A program made the translations under genes and the position numbers. Below the pieces are notes generated by a model. It did not search any database and had not been told where the DNA came from. It worked only from the letters and a program-made list of their open reading frames with translations. This document shows positions 6,255 through 12,255 of a DNA stretch of 12,255 nucleotides, one piece after another. How positions within the stretch are numbered: the first letter of the stretch is position 1; every line of letters starts with the position of its first letter. The DNA lies in NCBI GenBank assembly GCA_019241915.1, contig JAFAWI010000136.1, positions 1 through 12,255 of the forward strand, in the 5' to 3' direction. The stretch is from Alphaproteobacteria bacterium (GTDB taxonomy: Bacteria; Pseudomonadota; Alphaproteobacteria; ATCC43930; CGMCC-115725).

Positions 6255-7625
6255 ATGCTAGTCGCATCACCGAAATGGCTCGATACCGGTTCGAACGCCT
6301 GGCAAATGGCGGCCGCCACGTTTGTCGGGCTGCAGAGCATCCCGGGGCTCGTGATCCTCTATGGCGGCATTGTCAAGAAGAAGTGGGCGGTCAACTCCGC
6401 CTTCATGGCGATGTACGCTTTCGCGGCGGTCATGGTCGTCTGGGTGCTGTGGGCCTACAACATGGCGTTCGGCGACCAATGGTTCGACTTTTTCGCGTTT
6501 ATCGGCGTGCCTAAACCAGCCCTATCGGCGGATTTCTTGCTGGGGCAAGCCAAGATCCCGTCGATCTCGACCGATGGCGATTCCGCCGGTCTGCCGCCGT
6601 TCGCCTTCCCGATGGCGACGCTGGTCTTCTTCCAGTTCGTATTCGCCGCGATCACCGTGATCATCATGGCGGGCTCGCTGATCGGGCGGATGAGTTTCAA
6701 GGCGTGGATCATCTTCGTGCCGTTGTGGATGACCTTTGTTTACACGATCGGGGCGTTCAGCATTTGGGGCGGCGGCTGGCTCGCGGCATTGGGCGCAGCC
6801 GACTACTCAGGCGGCTACGTCATCCACTTGGCCGCCGGTACGTCGGGCTTTGTTGCCGCGTGGGTGATCGGGCCTCGCATCGCCCAGGATCGCGAGCACT
6901 TCCCGCCAAACAGCCTGCTGATGGCGATGGCCGGCGCCGGCATCCTGTGGCTGGGCTGGAACGGCTTCAACGGCGGCGACCCATACTTCGCCAATGCTGA
7001 CGCCTCGGCGGCGATCCTCAACACCAACCTGTGTACCTGCGTGTCGCTGCTGGTGTGGACCATCATGGACTCGATGGCGTACGGCAAGCCGTCAGTCGTC
7101 GGCGCCATCAACGGCATGATCGCCGGTCTGGTCGGCATCACGCCGGGCGCCGGCTACGTCAACGGCTGGGGCGCGATGGCGATCGGCGTCATTACCGGGA
7201 TCATCCCCTGGATCATGATGAACAAGGTGCAGACCAGCGTGCTGTTCCGGAAAGTCGACGACACGCTGTCGGTGTTGTCGACGCATGGCGTGGCCGGCCT
7301 TATGGGCGGTCTTGCGGTCGGCATTTTCGGCTGCGGCGACATGCTGGTCTACCTGGCGCCCGAGGGCGACAAGCAAGCGCCCGGCATCAGTGTCACCGGC
7401 CTGCTCTACGGCGACAGCGGCAACCAGTTGCTGATGCAGGTCTATGCCGCCGCGTTCATCATCGTGGTCAATGCGGTCGCGACGTTCGTCCTCCTCAAGG
7501 TGATCTCGGTGTTTGTCGCCCTGCGCATGGATGAGACGACGCTGCGGATCGGCGACGACGCGGTGCATGGGGAGACTGCGTACAACTTCGGAGATGGCGA
7601 GGAACTGCCGGCCGTCGCCGAATAA
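6255..7625 (+). CDS. amtB: Ammonium transporter, Amt/MEP/Rh family
   Basis: A 456-residue Amt channel of the inner membrane, which takes up ammonium as a trimer. ATG 6255 is preferred to ATG 6240 because GAGGTGGAG at 6245-6253 precedes it closely. About 11 membrane helices can be followed from QMAAATFVGLQSIPGLVILY onward, and there is no cleavable signal peptide before the first. Pore landmarks by alignment to E. coli AmtB are a Phe in FVFAAIT (gate), IWGGGWL (Trp171), ADYSGGYVIH (Asp183 and twin-histidine His191), LGWNGFNGG (second gate Phe) and STHGVAG (second His344). The C-terminal tail RIGDDAVHGETAYNF is the cytoplasmic segment that PII-type proteins contact. The segment between helices 2 and 3 (FFAFIGVPKPALSADFLLGQ and beyond) looks longer than in E. 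coli AmtB. With NGF for FGF and LQSIPGLVILYGGIVKKKWA near the start, it belongs to a divergent subgroup rather than the classical glnK-linked type. No glnK is adjacent. Confidence 0.95.
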   Translation: MLVASPKWLDTGSNAWQMAAATFVGLQSIPGLVILYGGIVKKKWAVNSAFMAMYAFAAVMVVWVLWAYNMAFGDQWFDFFAFIGVPKPALSADFLLGQAKIPSISTDGDSAGLPPFAFPMATLVFFQFVFAAITVIIMAGSLIGRMSFKAWIIFVPLWMTFVYTIGAFSIWGGGWLAALGAADYSGGYVIHLAAGTSGFVAAWVIGPRIAQDREHFPPNSLLMAMAGAGILWLGWNGFNGGDPYFANADASAAILNTNLCTCVSLLVWTIMDSMAYGKPSVVGAINGMIAGLVGITPGAGYVNGWGAMAIGVITGIIPWIMMNKVQTSVLFRKVDDTLSVLSTHGVAGLMGGLAVGIFGCGDMLVYLAPEGDKQAPGISVTGLLYGDSGNQLLMQVYAAAFIIVVNAVATFVLLKVISVFVALRMDETTLRIGDDAVHGETAYNFGDGEELPAVAE

Positions 7626-7644
7626 GCTGCCTACCGCAGAAGAG

Positions 7645-7672
7645 CGAGGTGCGGCTCTTGGGCCGCACCTCG
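7645..7672 (+). terminator. Hairpin terminator candidate after the ammonium channel gene
   Basis: CGAGGTGCGGC (7645-7655), loop TCTTGG, then GCCGCACCTCG (7662-7672) form a perfect 11-bp GC-rich stem 19 bases after the stop. Only TTCC follows, so the U-tract is poor. It may stop or pause transcription less efficiently than the glnA hairpin, and some read-through into the porin gene is possible. Confidence 0.6.
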
Positions 7673-7736
7673 TTCCACGTCGGCGCGAAAGCCGAAACAT
7701 CGGCGCCGCGTCAGTCGAGAGCTAAAGGCAGATGTC

Positions 7737-7759
7737 TTTTGCCTATTCCGTGGGCAAAA
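7737..7759. promoter_or_regulatory. TGCC-N9-GGCA dyad with extended arms, upstream of the porin gene
   Basis: TTTTGCC and GGCAAAA are perfect inverted arms separated by nine bases (TATTCCGTG). The inner 17 bases, TGCCTATTCCGTGGGCA (7740-7756), share length, ends and the TGCCTA half with the copies before glnB and the kinase gene. It lies in the amt-porin gap with its centre 120 bases before the porin ATG. No sigma-54 element follows it. Confidence 0.45.
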
Positions 7760-7795
7760 TCCGCCGCCAGCTTTCTTTTGACTTTCTTATTCTTA

Positions 7796-7823
7796 TTGCT
7801 GCTCTACTAAGAGGTTATATACT
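7796..7823 (+). promoter_or_regulatory. Possible sigma-70-type promoter of the porin gene
   Basis: A strikingly A/T-rich stretch (about 7760-7835) precedes the porin. Within it TATACT (7818-7823) is a one-mismatch -10 hexamer, with a poor -35 candidate TTGCTG (7796-7801) at 16 bases spacing. The start would be near 7830, about 38 bases before the ATG. The -10 is reasonable and the -35 is weak. Confidence 0.35.
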
Positions 7824-7867
7824 TGATCTAACACGGGCAGCCGCTACGGCAAGTGGGGACAGAACAC

Positions 7868-9178
7868 ATGAAGCGCAGCCTTTCACGATCGTTCCGGTTG
7901 AGCGTGGCCGGCTTTGCAGCGGCCGCCGTTTGGCAGGCCGCACTGGTCTCGCCCGCCGTGGCGCAGACACCCCCGCCACCCCCGGCCGCGGCACCCGCCG
8001 CGGGCGCTGCGGCGGAGGCTCCCGCCGCCGCTCCGGCTGCGCCGACATCGCCGCTCACCGCGCCGAGCTTCGCCGGACCGCTGGCGCAAAACCCGACGCC
8101 GTACAGCTTTGAGGCGCCGGTTCTCGGCACGGTCTACACGACCGGCGTCGTCAGCGGGCTGGGGCTGTTCCAAAGCAGCCCTTACGGCGCGGTGTTCGAG
8201 CCCAACGGCACGCTGCTCGGCAACGACATCAGCAACAATGGCGATCTCAGCAACGGGATGGCGATCGTCCAGAAGATCGACGGGCTGGTGCAGTTCTATG
8301 TGCAGGCGGGCGTCTATTCGCTGCCGGCGCTCGGAGTGAACTATCACCTGACGCAACGCGACACCGGGCGCGCCGAGAACGACTTCTTCGGCTATGTGCC
8401 GGAGGCCTACATCAAGGTCGCGCCGACCGACACCTTCTCGGTTTCGGCCGGCAAGCTGCCGAGCCTGATCGGCGACGAATACACATTCACGTTCCAGAAC
8501 ATGAACATCGAGCGTGGCCTGTTGTGGAACCTCGAACCGGCGATCAGCCGCGGGGTGCAGGGCAACCTGACAACCGGTCCGGTCGCGTGGGCGGTCTCGT
8601 TCAACGATGGGTTCTATTCCAGCCGCTACGATTGGCTGAGCGGCTCGGCGACCTGGACCATCGACCCCGCCAATACGCTTGCCCTGGCCGCCGGCGGCAA
8701 CATCGGGACTGCCAATGTCAACACCATTGCCGCGCCGTTTGTCCTCAACAACGCCGACATCGTCAACCTGATCTACACCTACAACGCCGCTCCGCTCACG
8801 TTCAGCCCGTACTTCCAATACACACATAACGGGCACAACGCGGCAATCACCGGAGCGACCAAGGACGGCAGCACTTGGGGCGGCGCCGTGCTGGCGAATT
8901 ACGCGATCAACGACAACTTCAATCTGGCTGGTCGCGTCGAGTACGTCAGCTCCAGCGGCAGCCTGACCGACGGGTCGGCCAATCCGCTCGGCTTTGGCGC
9001 GGGCAGCTCGGCCTGGTCGGTCACCGCCACCCCGACCTGGCAGAACGGCATCTACTTTGCGCGGATCGAAGGTTCGTATGTCGGCCTGACATCGATCGCG
9101 CCGGGTTCCGGCTTCGGCCGGGCCGGCAATACCAAGAACCAGGAGCGCTTCGTCGTCGAAGCCGGCATCCTGTTCTGA
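7868..9178 (+). CDS. Outer-membrane beta-barrel porin (putative BBP2-like)
   Basis: A 436-residue exported protein. Residues 1-33 are a clear signal peptide (MKRSLSRSFRLSV, hydrophobic AAAAVWQAAL, cleavage after AVAQ). Residues about 34-62 are a low-complexity Pro/Ala linker. The rest is rich in alternating aromatic, Gly, Asn and Ser residues typical of transmembrane beta-strands, for example AWAVSFNDGFYSSRYDW and YFARIEGSYVGL. The last residue is Phe (VEAGILF), the usual recognition signal for barrel assembly. The segment AGKLPSLIGDEYTFTFQNMN, with IERGLLWN, recalls the putative beta-barrel porin-2 group; I cannot confirm this without a profile search. GGGGAC precedes ATG 7868 by eight bases, and the in-frame GTG 7853 has nothing better. 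Its place behind the ammonium channel and a shared dyad suggests nitrogen-related solute entry, but specificity is unknown. Confidence 0.85.
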   Translation: MKRSLSRSFRLSVAGFAAAAVWQAALVSPAVAQTPPPPPAAAPAAGAAAEAPAAAPAAPTSPLTAPSFAGPLAQNPTPYSFEAPVLGTVYTTGVVSGLGLFQSSPYGAVFEPNGTLLGNDISNNGDLSNGMAIVQKIDGLVQFYVQAGVYSLPALGVNYHLTQRDTGRAENDFFGYVPEAYIKVAPTDTFSVSAGKLPSLIGDEYTFTFQNMNIERGLLWNLEPAISRGVQGNLTTGPVAWAVSFNDGFYSSRYDWLSGSATWTIDPANTLALAAGGNIGTANVNTIAAPFVLNNADIVNLIYTYNAAPLTFSPYFQYTHNGHNAAITGATKDGSTWGGAVLANYAINDNFNLAGRVEYVSSSGSLTDGSANPLGFGAGSSAWSVTATPTWQNGIYFARIEGSYVGLTSIAPGSGFGRAGNTKNQERFVVEAGILF

Positions 9179-9230
9179 TCCCGCCTGCTGCGGGCACAGC
9201 GGCGCCCCCCGGCACGCCGGCAGACGCCCG

Positions 9231-9653
9231 CTATTTCTCCTCGCCGTCGGCCTCCGGGCGGAAATCGAGCGCGCAGCCGTTCATGCAATAGCGCTGACCG
9301 GTGGGCTTCGGTCCGTCGTCGAAGACGTGGCCGAGATGGCCGCCGCATTTCTGGCAATGCACCTCTGTGCGCACCATGAAGAAACTGCGGTCGGTTTGGG
9401 TCTCGATCGCCCCGTCCATCGGCTCGTAAAAGCTCGGCCACCCACTGCCGCTGTTGAACTTGGTCTGCGAGCTGAACAGCGGCGCGCCGCAGCCGGCGCA
9501 GTAGTAGGTCCCCGGATCGTACTTCTTGTCGAGCGGGCTGCTCCCGGCACGCTCGGTGCCGTGCTTGCGCAAGATGTGAAACTGCTCGGATGTGAGCTTC
9601 TTGCGCCACTCGTCCTCGCTCAGCGCGACATCGAAATGCTTATCCTGGGCCAT
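9231..9653 (-). CDS. msrB: Peptide-methionine (R)-S-oxide reductase MsrB
   Basis: A 140-residue MsrB that reduces the R form of methionine sulfoxide in oxidised proteins, probably in the cytoplasm as no signal peptide is visible. The two zinc-binding CxxC pairs are present (Cys52/Cys55 in YYCAGCGAPLF, Cys100/Cys103 in HCQKCGGHLGHVF), as are SGSGWPSF with Trp72 and the catalytic Cys123 in RYCMNGCALDFRP. An extra Cys at 127 stands where many homologues have Ser or Ala. ATG 9653 is chosen over the upstream in-frame ATG 9686 because GAGAGGAG stands just before it and the family normally begins near here. The gene is convergent with the porin, with stops 52 bases apart, and is functionally unrelated to the nitrogen block. 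Confidence 0.96.
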   Translation of the reverse strand: MAQDKHFDVALSEDEWRKKLTSEQFHILRKHGTERAGSSPLDKKYDPGTYYCAGCGAPLFSSQTKFNSGSGWPSFYEPMDGAIETQTDRSFFMVRTEVHCQKCGGHLGHVFDDGPKPTGQRYCMNGCALDFRPEADGEEK

Positions 9654-9741
9654 CCCGCTCCTCTCGCCGCTCGGGCGTCCGGTCAAGCCTCAATATCGGG
9701 CGTCCGACACGCGACGTGAAGAGGGTGTGATGGGCAGCCGT

Positions 9742-9756
9742 ATTGCGAAACGCAAT
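9742..9756. repeat. 15-bp perfect palindrome ATTGCG-AAA-CGCAAT
   Basis: ATTGCGAAACGCAAT is a six-base inverted repeat around AAA in the 182-base gap between msrB and the small protein gene (9654-9835). The shape suits a dimeric regulator, but I cannot match it to a known site and it is not followed by a U-run. Besides this, the gap holds a plus-strand ATG at 9730 with a GAAGAGGG ribosome-binding-like stretch, but the frame runs into antisense of the next gene with unconvincing composition. I see no reliable gene there. Confidence 0.4.
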
Positions 9757-9835
9757 CCGCCAATCGACCGGCTGGATGGCGGGCCGCTATCCCGCGTTCC
9801 GCCGCTGTACCGCGACCCAAAAACCCCCGGATCCT

Positions 9836-10042
9836 TCAGTGGATTCGCTCGCCGCTGCCAGGCACGGGACGCAGCAGCTCTGCGGTCGAGCGCGCGATCC
9901 AGCACCAGACGATGCACGAGAGCTCGTCGTCGCCGGTGCGCAACCGTTCCGCCTCGCGCTCCGCGACCTGGAGCGCGTCGCTGCCGTGGCGCCGCACGAG
10001 CATCAAGGCAGCCTCCCAGATCTTGCGCTCGTTGGTCATCAT
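9836..10042 (-). CDS. Small conserved-looking protein, possibly DUF6961-like
   Basis: A 68-residue protein beginning MMTNERKIWEAALMLVRRHG, with the following ATG at 10039 an equally possible start. It is predicted to be all helical: helix one with IWEAALMLVRRHG, helix two AVEREA-like (LQVAEREAERL), and a third with DELSCIVWCWIARSTAELL. The pattern (M/T)xERxIWEAAxxLxxxHG followed by VAxREAxxL and a third helix WxxIAxAxxEL resembles short alphaproteobacterial proteins that I recall as a domain of unknown function. Ribosome binding site evidence is poor. The amphipathic pattern and family resemblance, not length, are the reason for calling it. It is divergent from parE and separated from msrB by 182 bases. 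Function is unknown. Confidence 0.6.
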   Translation of the reverse strand: MMTNERKIWEAALMLVRRHGSDALQVAEREAERLRTGDDELSCIVWCWIARSTAELLRPVPGSGERIH

Positions 10043-10154
10043 CACAGTAAATCCCGCCCGGCCCGGCTTGGTTCCGCGCAACCGGAACGATGGCTCAGAA
10101 CGACTGACAAGCCAAGCTATATATTGTTGTTACGACTTAAGGCTCATACCGGAT

Positions 10155-10182
10155 TTGCGCAGTTTCCCGCCTGCCGTATAAT
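10155..10182 (+). promoter_or_regulatory. parE promoter; implies a leaderless mRNA
   Basis: A perfect TATAAT (10177-10182) ends seven bases before the parE ATG at 10190, with a weak -35 TTGCGC (10155-10160) at 16 bases spacing. Transcription would start at or within a base or two of the ATG. No Shine-Dalgarno sequence precedes the ATG, which agrees with a leaderless message. Confidence 0.55.
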
Positions 10183-10189
10183 CCTGCCA

Positions 10190-12205
10190 ATGGCCGACCT
10201 GTTCGACAACCTCGCACGTAAGCTGGACGACAATTATTCCGCGAAGGACATCGAAGTCCTCGAGGGGCTGGAGCCGGTGCGCCGCCGGCCGGGGATGTAT
10301 GTCGGCGGCACCGATGAGCGTGCGCTGCATCACCTCGCAGCGGAGGCCCTCGACAACGCGATGGACGAAGCGGTGGCCGGCCATGCGAGCCGCATCGAGA
10401 TGGAGCTGAGCCGCGACGGCTGGGTGACCGTGCGCGACAACGGCCGCGGCATCCCGGTCGACAAGCACCCGCGTTTTCCTGACAAATCGGCGCTCGAGGT
10501 CATTCTGACCACGCTCCATTCGGGCGGCAAGTTCGGCGGCAACGCCTATCGGACCTCGGGTGGGCTGCATGGTGTCGGCGTCTCCGTCGTCAACGCCTTG
10601 AGCGACGCGCTCTGGGTCGAGGTCGCGCGCGACCGGCGCCTTTACCGCCAGAGTTATCTGCGCGGCGCGCCGCAGACGATCCTTGAAGACGCCGGGCCCG
10701 TGCACAACCGGCGCGGCACGACACTGAGCTTTCACCCCGACCCGGAGATCTTTGGCGAAGGCGCCGGTTTTCGGCCGGCGACGCTCTATCGCATGGCGCG
10801 CTCGAAAGCGTACCTGTTCCGTGGTGTCGAGATCCGCTGGAGCTGCGACCCCGCCATCGCGCGGCCCGACGGCGTGCCGCAGGAAGAGCGCCTCCATTTC
10901 CCGGGCGGGCTCGGCGATTTCCTTGCGGCGAGCCTGGCCGGGCGCGAGCTGCTGACCCCGCGTCCCTTTCTCGGCAAAGTCGACTTCGCCGCCGACGGCA
11001 CTCAGGGCGGCAGCGTCGAATGGGCCATTGCCTGGCCCGACGACGAGGATGAGGGCTTCTGCCACTCGTACTGCAACACGATCCCAACCGGCGAAGGCGG
11101 CACGCACGAAGCGGGATTGCGCAACGCGCTCGTCCGCGGTCTCAAGGCGCATGGCGAGCTAATCGGCAACAAGCGGGTGGCGCAGGCGACCGGCGAGGAT
11201 GTCACCGCCGGCGCGGCGATGCTGCTGTCGCTGTTTCTGCGCGACCCGCAATTCCAGGGACAGACCAAGGAGCGCCTGGCCTCGGTCGAGGCGACGCGGC
11301 TGGTCGAAAACGCGGTGCGCGATCACTTCGACCATTGGCTCGGCGCCGACCCGGCGACGACCCGGCTGCTGCTCGACCGCATCGCCGAGCGCGCCGAGGA
11401 GCGCCAGCGCCGCCGTCAGCAGAAGGAGATGGCGCGCAAGACTGCGACGCGGAAGCTGCGTTTGCCCGGCAAGCTCACCGACTGCACCCGCGACAGCGCC
11501 GACGGCACCGAGATCTTTCTCGTCGAAGGCGACAGCGCCGGCGGCTCGGCCAAGCAGGCGCGCAACCGGGAAACCCAGGCGATCCTTCCGTTGCGCGGCA
11601 AAATTCTCAATGTCGCCAGCGCCTCGGCCGACAAGATGCGCGGCAACCAGGAACTCTCCGACATCGTCCTCGCCTTGGGCTGCGGCGCCGGCAGTCATTA
11701 CAAGGAGGAGGCGCTGCGCTACGAGCGCATCGTCATCATGACCGATGCCGATGTCGACGGCGCGCACATCGCCTCGCTGCTGATGACGTTCTTTTTCCGC
11801 GAAATGCCCCAGCTGGTCGACAACGGCCATCTCTACCTGGCGCTGCCGCCGCTCTACCGACTGACCCAGGGCAACGAGACGCGGTACGCGCGCGACGACG
11901 CGCACCGCGAAGAGCTGCTCGCCACCGCCTTCAACGGGCGCGGCAAGATCGAGATCAGCCGCTTCAAAGGCCTTGGCGAGATGCCGGCGAAATATCTCTG
12001 GGCGACAACGATGGACCCGGCCCAACGCAACATTCTGCGCGTCAACCTGCCAAGGTCCGAGACCGAGGACGAGACGGTCGAAACCGCGGTCGAAGCGCGC
12101 AGGCGCACCGAGCAGCTGGTCGAAACCCTGATGGGCCGCCGCCCCGAGCTGCGCTTCCACTACATCCAGCAGAACGCCCGCTTCGCCCGCGACCTCGACG
12201 TATAG
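10190..12205 (+). CDS. parE: DNA topoisomerase IV subunit B (ParE)
   Basis: A 671-residue type IIA topoisomerase ATPase subunit, which with ParC decatenates replicated chromosomes. The N-terminal GHKL ATPase shows EVLEGLEPVRRRPGMYVG, the catalytic Glu52 and Mg-binding Asn56 in EALDNAMDEA, DNGRGIP, and the ATP lid TSGGLHGVGVSVVNAL. The transducer region carries QTKERLAS. The TOPRIM part has EGDSAGGSAKQARNR (Glu446), DADVDGAHI (Asp519, Asp521, Asp523) and RFKGLGEM. It ends with the tail HYIQQNARFARDLDV. It is called ParE rather than GyrB because it is short, without the extra GyrB segment, and its EGDSAGGSAKQ-RNRETQAILPLRG stretch fits alphaproteobacterial ParE. The frame is open back to 9743, but ATG 10190 fits the family start (MADLFDNLARKLDDNYSAKD). 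Reading upstream would run antisense across the small gene. Confidence 0.95.
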   Translation: MADLFDNLARKLDDNYSAKDIEVLEGLEPVRRRPGMYVGGTDERALHHLAAEALDNAMDEAVAGHASRIEMELSRDGWVTVRDNGRGIPVDKHPRFPDKSALEVILTTLHSGGKFGGNAYRTSGGLHGVGVSVVNALSDALWVEVARDRRLYRQSYLRGAPQTILEDAGPVHNRRGTTLSFHPDPEIFGEGAGFRPATLYRMARSKAYLFRGVEIRWSCDPAIARPDGVPQEERLHFPGGLGDFLAASLAGRELLTPRPFLGKVDFAADGTQGGSVEWAIAWPDDEDEGFCHSYCNTIPTGEGGTHEAGLRNALVRGLKAHGELIGNKRVAQATGEDVTAGAAMLLSLFLRDPQFQGQTKERLASVEATRLVENAVRDHFDHWLGADPATTRLLLDRIAERAEERQRRRQQKEMARKTATRKLRLPGKLTDCTRDSADGTEIFLVEGDSAGGSAKQARNRETQAILPLRGKILNVASASADKMRGNQELSDIVLALGCGAGSHYKEEALRYERIVIMTDADVDGAHIASLLMTFFFREMPQLVDNGHLYLALPPLYRLTQGNETRYARDDAHREELLATAFNGRGKIEISRFKGLGEMPAKYLWATTMDPAQRNILRVNLPRSETEDETVETAVEARRRTEQLVETLMGRRPELRFHYIQQNARFARDLDV

Positions 12206-12243
12206 CGCGGGCTAGAGAGCATGACCGCGAGTGAAGTTGACCC

Positions 12244-12255
12244 GTCATTCCCGCG
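12244..12255. repeat. Start of a dispersed palindromic repeat (cut by window end)
   Basis: GTCATTCCCGCG at the very end equals the left arm of a palindromic element seen many times in proteobacterial genomes (GTCATTCCCGCG-AAAGCGGG...). Only the first arm is visible, so the call rests on recognition of these 12 bases. An ATG at 12221 in the 50 bases after parE cannot be judged. Confidence 0.4.

Noticed and set aside
7883..8836. 317-codon minus-strand frame opposite the porin
   Set aside because: Antisense shadow; the plus frame has a signal peptide, barrel strands and terminal Phe.
9180..9194. CCCGC-CTGCT-GCGGG hairpin after the porin stop
   Set aside because: Short stem and no U-run; not enough to call a terminator.
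10087..10104. GAAC-N9-GAAC, resembling the alphaproteobacterial LexA box
   Set aside because: That LexA box is GAAC-N7-GAAC; the spacing here is two bases too long.
9743..10189. N-terminal extension of ParE by about 149 codons
   Set aside because: The extension has no family match, passes antisense through the small gene at 9836-10042, and ATG 10190 gives the usual ParE start.

Overview
The window comes from a GC-rich chromosome, most likely of an alphaproteobacterium. The evidence is the glnB-glnA order with a sigma-54-type promoter in front, a RecG and a ParE of alphaproteobacterial type, and strong G/C bias at third codon positions. The order or genus cannot be read from the sequence. All genes shown are chromosomal and there is no sign of phage, transposon or CRISPR.

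Layout. Bases 1-291 are the 3' end of recG. At 320-585 lies the remnant of a CopG/ribbon-helix-helix antitoxin broken by an apparent one-base deletion, with no toxin partner. At 652-1842 is a PLP-dependent class I/II aminotransferase. From about 1859 to 7625 is a nitrogen block: a sigma-54-like promoter, glnB (PII) and glnA (glutamine synthetase I), closed by a strong hairpin terminator shared with the convergent gene. That gene is a fused PP2C phosphatase/Ser-Thr kinase with a C-terminal membrane anchor (3880-5637, minus strand). Next come a small exported protein of unknown function (5758-6111, minus) and, divergent from it, an Amt-family ammonium channel (6255-7625, plus) with its own near-consensus sigma-54 promoter. 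A predicted outer-membrane beta-barrel porin follows (7868-9178). The remainder is housekeeping: msrB (9231-9653, minus), a small conserved-looking protein (9836-10042, minus) and parE (10190-12205), which seems to be read from a leaderless mRNA. The last 12 bases match the start of a common dispersed palindromic repeat.

How the genes may work together. GlnB senses 2-oxoglutarate and glutamine, GlnA assimilates ammonium, Amt imports it, and the porin could supply outer-membrane permeability. The kinase/phosphatase belongs to a type known beside nitrate-assimilation genes in pseudomonads. The main new observation is a 17-bp dyad, TGCC-N9-GGCA. It occurs four times and, in a by-eye scan, only in non-coding DNA: before glnB, before the kinase gene, over the amt promoter and before the porin. 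The copy before glnB is centred at about -107 from the predicted sigma-54 start, where an NtrC enhancer would sit. This suggests that the block from glnB to the porin is one nitrogen-controlled regulon that includes a protein-phosphorylation switch, a small exported protein and a porin.
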